Shown here in pieces: positions 1 to 10,694 of a stretch of 64,000 nucleotides of DNA. The stretch is from Calcarisporiella thermophila CBS 279.70. Its lineage: Eukaryota; Calcarisporiellomycota. The stretch's first letter is position 1; each line of letters begins with the position of its first letter. Location of the stretch: assembly GCF_041956535.1 (NCBI RefSeq), contig NW_027192224.1, positions 122,195-186,194 on the forward strand. The letters run 5' to 3'. The position numbers were made by a program, and so were the translations under genes. The notes under the pieces were generated by a model. The model was not told the origin of the DNA and searched no databases. It was given only the letters and a program-made list of their open reading frames with translations.

Positions 1-505
1 CGGATTTTGGGCCGAAGAGTGGCCAGAGCTGTCAACCGAATGCGGCGCGGCCAGATGACAGCTGGCATGCGCAGGGCCGCTGCTGGCAGGGGGGGGGGGG
101 GGCGCGAGGACCGGGGGGGTGTTTGGGGATGGGCGGAATTGTCTCTAAAGGTAATTCGCCTCTGATCTCCTTATGGGCATTCGGTGCGGGTCCATATTAG
201 AAATCACAAAGCGGTGAGAGGTCGAGCAGCTGTAAAGGAAGGTGAAAAAATTTTGATTCAAGGTGATTTGAGATTCAAAAAACTCTGCACCACGTGGGCA
301 AGCATAAATAACAAACGGGAACTTTCGGCCTGAGAATTTTGGGGTCTGTTTATCTTTATAAAATTGCCTGGTTTCCGCTCGCCCGCCTCTCTCTGAAGTG
401 GGAACCCATCCTTCTCTTGCGAAGCCTTCTCCAGCCTGCGCCTGCTCTTCCCCTCCCTCTCCGCCGCCTCCTCGCCCGTATTGATCGCCTCTAATCACCT
501 CATCC
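1..505. other. 5' flank of GLDC, with poly-G run
   Basis: No supportable gene. It holds a run of 14 G at 89-102, followed by a second G-rich patch near 113-119. From about 366 to 505 the + strand becomes strongly pyrimidine-rich and leads directly into the GLDC start codon, so this is probably its promoter and 5' leader. The minus-strand open frame that crosses this region runs into the GLDC coding exon and has no recognisable domain. Confidence 0.6.
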
Positions 506-3500
506 ATGTTCTCCCGCCTCCCCCTTCTGCGCGCACGCTCTGCGCCGGCTGCCGCCCGCCTCCTCTTCTCCCACCCCTCTAATGCGCGCCAGCGCCTCTG
601 CCCGCCGCGCCGCCTGCACCACGGCGACACCAGGCCCACGCAGGGCGTCTTCGCGCCGCTCGACACCTTCACCAGGCGCCATCTCGGCTCCACCAAGCAG
701 GAGGAGGTCGGCACCATGCTGCAGACGGTCGGAGTGAAGAATTTCGAGGAGCTGGTCAGCAAGGTCGTGCCGCCGGGCATCCGCACGCCCAGGCCGCTCG
801 CCATCGACGGCGGATTCACCGAGAGCGAGCTGCTGCACCGCCTCAAGGCCATTGCATCCAAGAACAAGGTCTACCGCAGCTACATCGGAATGGGCTACAC
901 AAACACCATTGTTCCCGCCGTGATTCTCCGCAATATCCTGGAAAACCCCGGATGGTATACCCAGTACACCCCCTATCAGCCTGAGATTTCCCAGGGCCGC
1001 CTCGAGTCGCTCCTGAACTTCCAGACGATGGTGACCGACATGACCGGGCTTCCAATCGCCAACGCCTCCCTGCTGGACGAGGGCACCGCTGCGGCTGAGG
1101 CAATGCTCATGTGCTGGCAGGCAGGAAAGCGCAAGCGCTCCGTGTTCTTCGTCGACGCCAACTGCCACCCGCAGACCATTGCGTGTCTCCAGACCCGCGC
1201 GGAGGCCTTCGGCATCCGCGTGGCGGTGGGCGACCACCAATCGTTCGATTTCGACGCAGTCAAGAGCGATCTTGCCGGGGTGCTGGTCCAGGTAGGCTCT
1301 CTCTCTCTCTTTTTGCCAAGCAATGCTTAACCCGCTCTAACCTCGCCCCCGCCTCTAGTATCCTGGATCCGACGGCGCCGTCGTCGATTATCAAGCGCTC
1401 AGCGACAAAGTCCATGCGCTGGGAGGCGAGGTGGTGGTTGCCACCGACCTCATGGCCCTCACGATGCTGAAGCCCCCCGGCGAGTTCGGCGCCGACATTG
1501 CCGTCGGCAATAGCCAGCGCTTTGGCGTGCCCCTCGGCTACGGCGGTCCCCACGCCGCTTTCTTCGCATGCAAAGAACACCACAAGCGCCGTATGCCCGG
1601 GCGTCTCGTGGGCGTCTCCAAGGACGCCGACGGCAACAAGGCACTGCGCTTGGCTCTACAGACGCGCGAGCAGCACATCCGTCGTGAGAAGGCAACCAGC
1701 AACGTGTGCACGGCGCAAGCCCTTCTCGCGAACATGTCCGCGATGTACGCCGTGTACCACGGACCCGAGGGTGTGCGCAGCATCGCGCAGAGAATCCACA
1801 ACATGGCCACCGTGCTGGCGGACGGGATCCAGTCTGCGGGCCACCACGTGAAGAGCGAGGTGTTTTTCGACACCCTGACCGTCGAGGTCCAGGGCGGATC
1901 GGCCCAGGCCGTTCTCGACAAGGCCCTTGCCAAGGGCATCAACCTTCGCAGAGTCGATGACAAGACCGTGGGCGTGACCCTCGACGAGGCGGTGACGCGC
2001 GAGGACTTGCAGGATCTGTTCGAGGTGTTCTCCATCGGCTCCACCCCCGAGGCTCTCGCCCAGAAGCTCGGCATCACCCACGAGTCTCCCGCGCAGTTCT
2101 CGGCCACCTTTGCCCGCAAGACCCCCTATCTTCAGCACGAGGTGTTCAACAAATACCACTCGGAGACGGAGATGGTGCGCTACCTGAACCATCTGCAACA
2201 GAAGGACCTCTCCTTGTTGCACTCGATGATCCCGCTCGGATCGTGCACCATGAAGCTGAACGCCACCACCGAGATGATCCCCGTCACGTGGCCCGAGTTC
2301 GCGCAGATCCACCCCTTCGCGCCCCGCGACCAGGCCGAGGGCTACACCATCATGCACAAGGTAACTTCCAACCGGATCGGGTCGGGGGACCCCTTGCGAC
2401 CAAGACTGACCCCTCATTCTCTTTCTCCTCGCCACTAGGAACTGGAGGCCGACATCGCCGAGCTGACCGGATTCGACAGCGTCTCTCTGCAGCCCAACTC
2501 GGGCGCTCAGGGAGAATACGCAGGTCTCCGCGTGATCCGCGCCTACCACGAATCCCGCGGCGAAGCGCACCGCAAGGTCTGCCTTATCCCGGTTTCGGCG
2601 CACGGAACCAACCCCGCCTCCGCCGCCATGGCGGGCATGGACGTGGTCCCGATCAAGTGCGACATCGAGGGCAACCTCGACCTTGACGATATGCGCGCCA
2701 AGGCCGCCAAGTACAAGGACACCCTCGCCGCCGTCATGATCACCTATCCCTCAACCTTTGGGGTGTTTGAGCCGGGAGTGGCCGAGGCCTGCAAGATCAT
2801 CCACGAGCACGGCGGGCAGGTCTACATGGACGGGGCCAACCTGAACGCGCAACTCGGCCTCACCAAGCCTGCCGAGATTGGCGCGGATGTGTGCCACTTG
2901 AACTTGCACAAGACGTTCTGCATCCCGCACGGTGGCGGTGGCCCGGGCATGGGTCCCATCGGCGTCAAGCAACACCTGGCCGAGTTCCTCCCCGGCCACC
3001 CGGTGGTGAACATCGGAAGCGCTAAAGCCATCGGCCCCGTTTCGGCCGCCCCCTGGGGCTCCGCGAGCATCCTCCCGATCTCCTGGGCCTACATCAAGAT
3101 GATGGGCGGCGAGGGGCTCAAGCTTGCCACCCAGACCGCGCTGCTCAACGCCAACTACATGAAGGCACGCCTCGCTCCGCACTACAAAATCTACTACACC
3201 AACTCGGCTGGCTACTGTGCGCACGAGTTCATCGTCGACCTGGCTCCGTTTGAGAAGACGACAGGATTGGGCGCCATTGATGTGGCAAAACGCCTGCAAG
3301 ACTACGGGTTCCACAGCCCCACCATGTCATGGCCGGTGGCCAACACCCTCATGATCGAGCCGACGGAGAGCGAGAGCCTGTCCGAGCTCGATCGCTTCTG
3401 TGACGCCATGATTGCCATCCGGGAGGAGATCCGGGAGGTGGAGGAGGGCAAGCAACCGCGCGGCAACAACGTGCTCGCGCAGGCCCCCCACACGCTCGCG

Positions 3501-3677
3501 ACCCTGATGGCCGACAAGTGGGAGCGCCCCTACCCGAGAGAGAAGGCCGCCTACCCACTGGCCTACTTGAAAACAAGAAAGTTCTGGCCCACCGTCAGTC
3601 GCGTGGATGATGCTTACGGCGATAGACACCTTGTGTGCACCTGTCCGAGTGTGGAGGAGATGGCAGCTGCTGTTTAA
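506..3677 (+). CDS. GLDC: Glycine dehydrogenase (decarboxylating), mitochondrial P protein
   Basis: This is the P protein of the glycine cleavage system. It decarboxylates glycine with PLP in the mitochondrial matrix and passes the aminomethyl group to the lipoyl H protein. There are three exons: 506-1291, 1359-2360 and 2439-3677. Both introns are phase 0, GT-AG, 67 and 78 nt. The 1,008-residue product matches the usual family length. The first ~40 residues are Arg-, Ala- and Leu-rich, as in a mitochondrial presequence. The N-terminal half carries the [12 protein letters not shown] and [19 protein letters not shown] segments. The PLP lysine is Lys754, in HLNLHKTF, followed by the glycine-rich GGGGPGMGP loop. 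The C-terminal domain runs to the stop without damage. Codons are overwhelmingly C/G-ending, unlike most neighbours. The start is the first ATG and gives the presequence. Confidence 0.97.
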
Positions 3678-4983
3678 CCTGCCTGAGGCGATTGTAGAAA
3701 CGTTTGGGAATTGAGATTTTTCTTTGGGTTTTTGTATTTTTTTTTTCTACTTATTGCTGGTTTATTTCTTTCTTTTTTTTATGGTATAGAAGTTGCTTGT
3801 TTTTCTTTTATTTCGCTGATATAGATTTTTTAAATGTTTTGTAATACGAGTTGGCATATCCCTCATTCATACACATCGAAGACCTTTAGGGAGAACTCTA
3901 GTCACATTACCCCTAAAATGTTTTTGGGATCATAGAGTAATAATAATAGATGTCTGTGCTTTAGTTTGGTTGCGTTGCTTTTACCCCCCTGTCCTCCCAT
4001 CTACATACACCCTCTCCCATTGTAAATGGATAGGCCAGTCTAACACCCTGCTCACGTATCTATTTCGGCCACTACTTTCCAATCTCCATATTCGTTGGGT
4101 AGGGTTGGGTGTCAAGAGTGATGCAATTTTGCTATTGAAACCTTCCAAGACCCTTAAGAGATCGATGAGGGATTCCTTCGAGTCTATCCGCAAGAAAGCA
4201 TGCCAAATAGGCTGAACTAGATTATTTTACCTTTTCCCAAAGCAATTTGCGTAGTAGCTTTGCGCCAATTCCCTTTTTGAGATAGATGAATCTTAAGGGT
4301 CCTTTGGATGTGCGAATATCCCGCCAAAATGTTGTGTTGAGTTTTAGCGACCTTACTCCTTCATTGAAGAGGTCATTCAGACCTATCCACCTCAACCTTT
4401 CGAAGGTCACCTAACTTTATACTCTCCCATCCTATGAGAACCTGAGTGCTCTTTACATTACACGCATTTTCACCGTCCACTCTTTTATTCACGCGTTCAA
4501 AATCGATTCTAACCCAGCCCCCGGTTTCCTGCGCGGTTTATAATTCTTGTGGATCCTAAATAACAATTCCAATCTCAGGCTATAGTGCATGCTTCATTGG
4601 TCATGGTATATTTGCTTTATCTGATGCTTATTGATGGAACATGGTGAGTGCTCTCAAGATTGGTATGCAACTCCAGGATGTAACCACTCAATATATAAGT
4701 ATATATATGTGTGTGTATGTATGTATGCATGCATGGGTTACAATCAAAATACACAAGGAACTACTTGGGACAACCTTGAAGCTCATCCCCAGTTATAACG
4801 GGATAAAGCACCACATTCTGAAAATTGATAAATAAAATTGGTTGATTACATAAACACACCACCTAAATACTACGAAGATGGGCAAAACTCTACTGACATT
4901 CCAATCCCTAGATTATTTATAGAGACAAGAGATGAACTGTTGGACAAACCGTTTTTAAATCCCGCAATCCCTTTATATTTGCC

Positions 4984-4995
4984 AATAAAGGGGCC
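4984..4995 (+). promoter_or_regulatory. AATAAAGGGGC element upstream of hydrolase copy 1
   Basis: The 11-base string AATAAAGGGGC occurs here, 158 bases before the start codon, and again at 6934-6944, 76 bases before the start codon of the neighbouring paralogue. The shared sequence is seen directly. A regulatory role is inference. Confidence 0.3.
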
Positions 4996-5069
4996 ACGTT
5001 GAATGTTTTTCTAAATCAATTACAAGATATCAAGACCTAAAATGGACGACGCACCTTCCAAACGAGAGC

Positions 5070-5076
5070 ATAAATA
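5070..5076 (+). promoter_or_regulatory. TATA-like element of hydrolase copy 1
   Basis: ATAAATA lies about 70 bases upstream of the ATG at 5142, in the usual place for a TATA element with a short leader. The third copy of this family has a clear TATAAAA at a similar distance. Confidence 0.4.
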
Positions 5077-5141
5077 CAGGGTGCTTGGCTTATCGTTTTG
5101 CTTTTTAATTTGCAATTTAACTCGGCTCTTCTTTCTAAACA

Positions 5142-6072
5142 ATGTTGCTTAAATCCATAGCCAGCTTGGTCCTCGTTGCGTTCTCTGTTGCTGCACAAGA
5201 TACAACGGCTCGACCCAATGCCAAGCGCGTTGTTGTGTTCGGTATCGATGGAGGAGGCTCGTTCATGCAGTGGGGAAACGCTCCTAATTTGAAGAAGTTT
5301 ATTAAGGAATCCGCATACACGTACAAGGCTAAGGCAATGGTCCCTACCATCTCCGGTGAGTGTGAGAATGGGCTCTCAAGCATGGAGTTTGTGATAAATA
5401 TTGAACTCTGCAAATATAGCCCAAAACTGGGGGTCCATGATTCACGGGGTTGTTCCGTCAAAACATGGCCTCACCAACAGTGTGGCCGAAAAGAAGCCCT
5501 ACCCGGAAGACTCGTCCTATCCTTCGCTTTTCAAGCTTCTCCAGAAGGAGCGGCCCGGAATCGTCATGGCATCGATCGCAGGTTGGCCCGCCATCAATAT
5601 TGGCATCATCGAAGAGAGTGTAAAAATGACAAAAGTCACTGGCGATGACTTCACCAACAACACCCCCAAAGCCGTGGAGTACATCAAGAATAATGACTTC
5701 CAAATTCTCTTCATTCACCACGAACAAATGGACGACCTTGGCCATGCACACGGATACAACTCGACCACTTACATCAACGGGTGGCCCAAGACCGACAATG
5801 CATTCGGCCAGGTGCTGAAGGCTATCGATGAGAGCGGAAAAGCGAAAGATACAATTGTGCTTGTCACCTGTGACCACGGAGGAATCGGAAAGGGCCATGG
5901 GGGAACTACTCCTGGCGAAGTGAACATCCTTTGGGCAGCACGTGGCCCTGGTATTAGAGCACATGAAATCAAAAGCGAGGTGCGGAACATGGATATTGCC
6001 GCTGTAATGGCGCACGCCGTTGACTTCAAACCTCCCTCGAATTGGGACGCAAAACTTCCCAACATTTTTTAA
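5142..6072 (+). CDS. Secreted alkaline-phosphatase-superfamily phosphodiesterase-like hydrolase, copy 1
   Basis: Exons are 5142-5355 and 5420-6072; the 64-nt phase-1 intron splits an Ala codon. The product is 288 residues. It opens with a hydrophobic signal peptide (MLLKSIASLVLVAFSVAAQ), so it should enter the secretory route. Metal-binding and catalytic elements of the type I phosphodiesterase branch of the alkaline phosphatase superfamily are visible: VVFGIDGGG (metal Asp), PTISAQNWGSMIHG (predicted nucleophile Ser71), DDLGHAHG (Asp/His pair) and TCDHGGIGKGHGG (Asp-His and His). Similar short proteins of this type occur in bacteria and in nematodes, as I recall the family. The substrate cannot be told from the sequence. 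A close paralogue follows 0.9 kb downstream and a third lies at the right edge. Confidence 0.85.
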
Positions 6073-7009
6073 TCCTGGGATATACCATTGCAATGGGTAC
6101 AACACGGGCTAATAAAAATGCCAGTATCTACTTTCCTCATTACCAATATTGGGAGGCGACTGGATAGCCGCTTCCTAGTTCTTGATACCACTTAGAATTT
6201 ACAAAAATATTATCCTTTAATAAACCTTTTAAGATATTATTTGTGCAGGCATATATATTGCATCCCAACCAAAAAAAAAGTTAGAGAAGAGTTTTGTCCA
6301 TAGATAAGTATGGCTTTACAAGTAATTGAAAAAACCCTCGAATCGTGTCCTTCACACTACTACAAACTATGACGAAAATCTCCAACTAAACCTCTGCAAC
6401 AACCTAAATTTTGATCATGCAATAGTTAATGCATTCGGTACTTCAATAGATAAACCTCTATAAAAGTTTATTTAGATTATTCAGTTCACGCTAACTGAAA
6501 CCCAAGCACAAAGTATAATGTGCCTAAAAACTAATGGCTAAAGTAGCTGAATAGTTTCTGTTGAATATTCTCTTTGAAAATACATTTAGAATATCATACT
6601 TTGCTCAAAGTATTTTTGCTCGTATTCAAGACATAACCTTCTCCGACTTAGTTTTGGTCTGATAGCTCTGGTCTATTACTCAACTATCAAAGTGGCAAGA
6701 AACAATAGGACAAATCAAAGGGATCATCGTAACCTGTCTTTATTATTATTGAAAGAGTTATAATATATATACACCTGTGTTTCAACAAAGACGAAAATAC
6801 CACTCATGAACTACATGTTTTATGAAATTCAATTAAAAAAATAAACAAATATCAATAAAATTTCCTAATTTGATTTGTTGCCTTCCGAATTTAGGTCATA
6901 TTAAGAAACACGTTATAATACTAGTGAATCCTTAATAAAGGGGCTCAGAGCTACACCCTCTGGCAAAGCAGAGTCAACCGAGGGCTCATTGATAATTATT
7001 GAAGCCTAG
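6073..7009. other. Intergenic, AT-rich, between hydrolase paralogues
   Basis: AT-rich, with no sustained open frame. It contains the 3' end of copy 1 and the promoter of copy 2. I saw no transposon ends or direct repeats that would show how the tandem copy arose. Confidence 0.5.
6934..6944 (+). promoter_or_regulatory. AATAAAGGGGC element, TATA-like, upstream of hydrolase copy 2
   Basis: Identical to the 11-base string at 4984-4994 upstream of copy 1. Here it lies 76 bases from the ATG, where a TATA-type element is expected. Confidence 0.35.
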
Positions 7010-7946
7010 ATGTTTTGCTTATTTGCAACTGCGTTAGCATTTTTCGCTCTTCCCATGGCAATCTATGGCGAAGGGAGTCGACCCGAAATTAAACGAGTAG
7101 TTGTGTTTGGGATTGACGGGGGAGGAGCGTTTGTGCAATGGGGTAACGCGCCCAATCTGAAGAACTTCATCAAAGAATCCGCGTATACCTTTGAGGCAAA
7201 AGCAATGACCCCGACGATTTCAGGTGCGTATACATGTTTTGAGTCATCAACATCGAAGAATTAGGTATTGAGCAGTAACCGATTTGATGAATAAAGCTCA
7301 GAACTGGGGGGCCATGATCCATGGGGTAGGCCCATCGAAACATGGGCTTACTAACGAGATCGCAGAGAGCACCCCTTATCCCGAGGACTCGCCCTACCCC
7401 TCGCTGTTTAAACTGCTTCAGAAGGAGCGGCCCGACATTGTCATGGCATCGATTTCGGGATGGACGCCCCTCAATAGAGGCATTATTGAAGAGAGCGTGA
7501 AAATGACTAAGATCAATGGGGAGGATGCAGAAAATACGCCCAAAATCGTCGATTATATTAAAAACAACGATTTCCAACTTTTATTTATTCACCACGAGCG
7601 TATGGATGATATCGGGCATGCGCACGGGTGGAATTCCACCGAGTATATCAATGCATGGCCCCAGACGGATGAAATGTTCGGCCAAGTGCTAGCGGCCATT
7701 GACGAGAGCGGAAAGAGGAAGGACACGATTGTGGTAGTAACGTGCGATCATGGCGGCTTGGGCAAGACCCATGGGGGAACCACGCCGGGAGAGTTGAATA
7801 TCCTATGGGCCGCACGTGGGCCGGGGATTGAGGCGCGGCAAATCAAAGGGCAAGTGCGGAATATGGATGTTGCATATGTCATGGCGGATGCCCTTGGCTT
7901 CAAACCACCCGCCAACTGGGACGCAAGACTTCCAGATATCTATTAA
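7010..7946 (+). CDS. Secreted alkaline-phosphatase-superfamily phosphodiesterase-like hydrolase, copy 2
   Basis: Exons are 7010-7223 and 7297-7946, with a 73-nt phase-1 intron ending in AAG at exactly the same codon as in copy 1. The product is 287 residues. A signal peptide (MFCLFATALAFFALPMAIYG) precedes VVFGIDGGG. The predicted nucleophile is Ser71 in PTISAQNWGAMIHG. The metal motifs are DDIGHAHG and TCDHGGLGKTHGG. It is collinear with copy 1 throughout and keeps every catalytic motif, so it should be active. The same family and uncertainty about substrate apply. Tandem duplication is the simplest origin. Confidence 0.85.
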
Positions 7947-8911
7947 TGGCGCTAGTTTAGTTGGCAAGATGCAACTCTACCGCTGCAATAATTGGCAATA
8001 ATACGCAATAAAGTGACAAAAATGTATATTGAGCCTTCTCTTGGTCTTTTGGGAAAAATGAGGAGCTATGCAGCCCTCCAGTTTCCAAGCTCATGTTTTC
8101 TACTCTCGCCAATACCCAGTTGGTAGTTTCGACTACTTACTGGTGGTTATGGTTTGACCATTTCATTAAAGCCCTTATATGCGTCGGTGGGGACAGAAGG
8201 GGCTGGTTCCCAATGGCAACAGGGGAGGGGCGGAGCCGACTCCACGCGAGAAACGAAATCGATTCCGTCGCTACCTTGGTAGACATTTTCTGGTTTGCCC
8301 TTCGAAGCTTGGAGCGTGGATGAGTAAGTATCATAGAGTGCGCCTATTGTGCTACACAGCGGCTTACGGATTAGTTGGGATACATCAGCTTTTCACACTG
8401 CATCTAGAGCCGTACCGAATATATTCTAGAAGCCCCCTAATTAGGCCGATCTTTTTAGTTTTGTATGGATACAGGAAATTTTCCATTTGTAGATCGTGAT
8501 CTCATTAAACTTTTCACCAGCCTATTAAGTTTGGTGATGTCACCCCCTGAGCCTAAACATCTTCACTCTCGTCCAGAAGTTATTCAACATCATCCCGTTC
8601 CACTCCTATACCAATTCATAGCGCATGTCAATGCCTCGTTAGCCCCATCACCACGCCTTGTTAATTTCCTGCTACTATACGGTCCTGTAGTTATCTTTCC
8701 CTACCTAATTTGTGATCTCACCCATTTTTTGTACCCATCCTGCGCTACTATTCTTCATTTGGTACTATCACTCTTTTCTCTACGGTGTAGCCTTCCCACC
8801 GCCTCGCCATTTAGCTGATCATACATCCAACTCTGTCATCCTCTTATTTCTCCACCCATTATAACAATCTCTCTATACCCCTTTTAATCCTTCACCCGTT
8901 TATCCATTACA
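7947..8911. other. Intergenic, pyrimidine-rich towards the CTD phosphatase gene
   Basis: No supportable gene. Short open frames overlap in all three + frames at 8093-8820, which points to base composition rather than coding. From about 8500 the + strand is C/T-rich up to the ATG at 8912, like the leaders of several other genes in this window. Confidence 0.5.
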
Positions 8912-9923
8912 ATGCAAATAGATCCCCCCGCCTCTGTAGGAGATGAACCACCTGCGGCCCTAAGCAACCTAATTACTCAGGTCACCTCCGACAAACTTAC
9001 CCAGATTGAGCTCCAAAAGCCTGCCTCCGTCGCTCCGCGGCCCATTCCCACATCCATTCACAGGCATCTGAAGGGGCTATTATCGATTTTTCTCTGTTGT
9101 GCGTGCAATGTGCTGGAGAATGACAGGCTCAAGAAGCCATCCAGTGAGGGAACAAGTGCCGCGGGAGGGAAGAGTTGCGGTAATCTAAAGACATTGATGA
9201 ACGGTAATGCAAAGGACAGCAAAAAGGTAAGTATCGTTGTAGGAAGACGACCTGGCATAAGCTAATCGGACCATTCGACTCTTTTCCTTAAGCATTCGGG
9301 GTATTTGCTCGGCCCAGCCGCTCCTGGGGATGAGAGTCGGAAATGCCTAGTGCTCGATCTCGACGAGACTCTCGTGCATAGCTCGTTCAAGAAAACGGCC
9401 GATGCGGATTTCGTGGTCCCGGTGGAAATCGATAACCAGGTCCACAGCGTGTATGTCCTGAAGAGGCCGGGGGTAGACGAGTTTTTGCGACGCATGGGCG
9501 AGCTTTTCGAGGTGGTGGTTTTTACGGCGAGTTTAGCCAAGGTAGCTATGGGGGTCTTTGGATGGTTTGGATCGAATTCTGACCATGGCTTCTTTTGGCC
9601 GATAGTACGCAGACCCTGTTCTTGACCTCCTCGACACTCACAAAATAGTGAAGCACCGCCTGTTTCGAGAGGCGTGTTGCAACCACAAGGGCAGCTACGT
9701 GAAGGATCTCTCGCAACTGGGGCGTAACCTCGAACACATCATCATCATCGATAATTCTCCGCTCTCCTACCTCTTCCATCCGAAGAACGCAGTGCCCATC
9801 TCCTCGTGGTTTTCGGACGCACACGACACGGAGCTACTGGACTTGATCCCCTTTTTAGAGGAGCTGAGCAGGGTGGATAACGTGGTGACCGTGCTTGACA
9901 GTGGGAAAAGCGAGGCGACATGA
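8912..9923 (+). CDS. SCP/PSR1-type CTD phosphatase (HAD family)
   Basis: Exons are 8912-9226, 9293-9541 and 9606-9923; both introns are phase 0 and GT-AG. The product is 293 residues. The catalytic domain starts near residue 115 with [16 protein letters not shown], the DxDxT motif whose first Asp is phosphorylated in this family. It continues through [17 protein letters not shown], RGxYVKDLSxLGR-like [14 protein letters not shown], and [23 protein letters not shown] with the second acidic motif. The match to animal CTDSP1 and yeast Psr1/Psr2 is close to the C terminus. The N-terminal part has a cysteine patch (FLCCACN near residue 60) that could be palmitoylated, as in Psr1. Probable role: dephosphorylation of serine residues in a membrane-linked stress or transcription pathway. 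Which substrate it uses is not visible. Confidence 0.9.
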
Positions 9924-10694
9924 GCCAACCTTAATATGCTTAATCTACTCATTACTCTACGGATACTATTTAATTCAATTTGCTGGTATTTGGCGCCGAT
10001 TACCATTTCTCATTATCTTTTTCTTTTTCGTACTTCTAATACGCGTTCTCCACCTTCACCCCTCCCTCCCCCACCTTTCTCTTCCCCACACAATTTTAAT
10101 GAGTTCACTTACTTTCACCCCCTATGAATTTCCTCTGTTGTTTAGGTTTATATTCAGTCCGTTTAATGTCTATTGTTTTCTGATTTGTTTCCCATTACTT
10201 TATTTATTTTATTTACCAGAGAAGAAGCAATCCATCTCGCATATATCTTTTCGTTTTTGTTTTCTCTCTCTTTTTCTTGTGTTTTTCTTTCTATGATTCC
10301 ATGTAGAGAGTAGATGAATTGAGATAATGTATTGTAAAACTTTAAGATATCGACGAATTAGCTACACCTCACACACATCCATATAAGTTATATATATATG
10401 AGGGGGCTGCGGTAGGAGGCCAGCGGACAACTAGGGGGAGGAGCGACGACTCAGTAAAAATAAACAAATTCAAAAAGCAAGTGGGGTAAAACAAAACAGA
10501 AAATAAAACGCTATAAATACACTGGGAGGTGGGGTGGACTGTATAGTAGAAAGGGTGAAAGTGGGAGGGAGAGGAGACTTGAACACTTTATGGAATACTT
10601 CGAACGATAGATGTAGTAAGGCATTCTAACATATCCGTCTTGGAAAAAAAGGCGTTAAGAAAGGGGACCGTGTAAATAATAAGGGCAATGGGAG
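9924..10694. other. Convergent 3' intergenic region
   Basis: Lies between the 3' ends of the CTD phosphatase (+) and HSF (-) genes. It is T-rich at first, with a short TA repeat near 10385-10400, then purine-rich. No gene or structured RNA was recognised. Confidence 0.5.

Larger units (their letters stand above)
3678..5141. other. Intergenic, AT-rich
   Basis: The first ~200 bases are T-rich and are probably the GLDC 3' UTR. A TA/TG/TGCA-type simple repeat lies at about 4690-4737. Two short minus-strand open frames (3981-4193 and 4222-4410) lie in different frames and resemble nothing I know. The last ~280 bases are the promoter of the first hydrolase gene. No RNA gene was recognised. Confidence 0.5.

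Noticed and set aside
145-1240. Long minus-strand open frames across the GLDC first exon
   Set aside because: They are antisense shadows of a GC-rich coding exon; no domain, and GLDC is certain on the + strand.
3981-4410. Two neighbouring minus-strand frames that might be a degraded gene
   Set aside because: Different frames, no known motif, and no reading that joins them convincingly. Kept only as a note in the intergenic entry.
8093-8820. Overlapping + frames upstream of the CTD phosphatase
   Set aside because: All three frames are partly open and featureless, as expected from pyrimidine-rich sequence.
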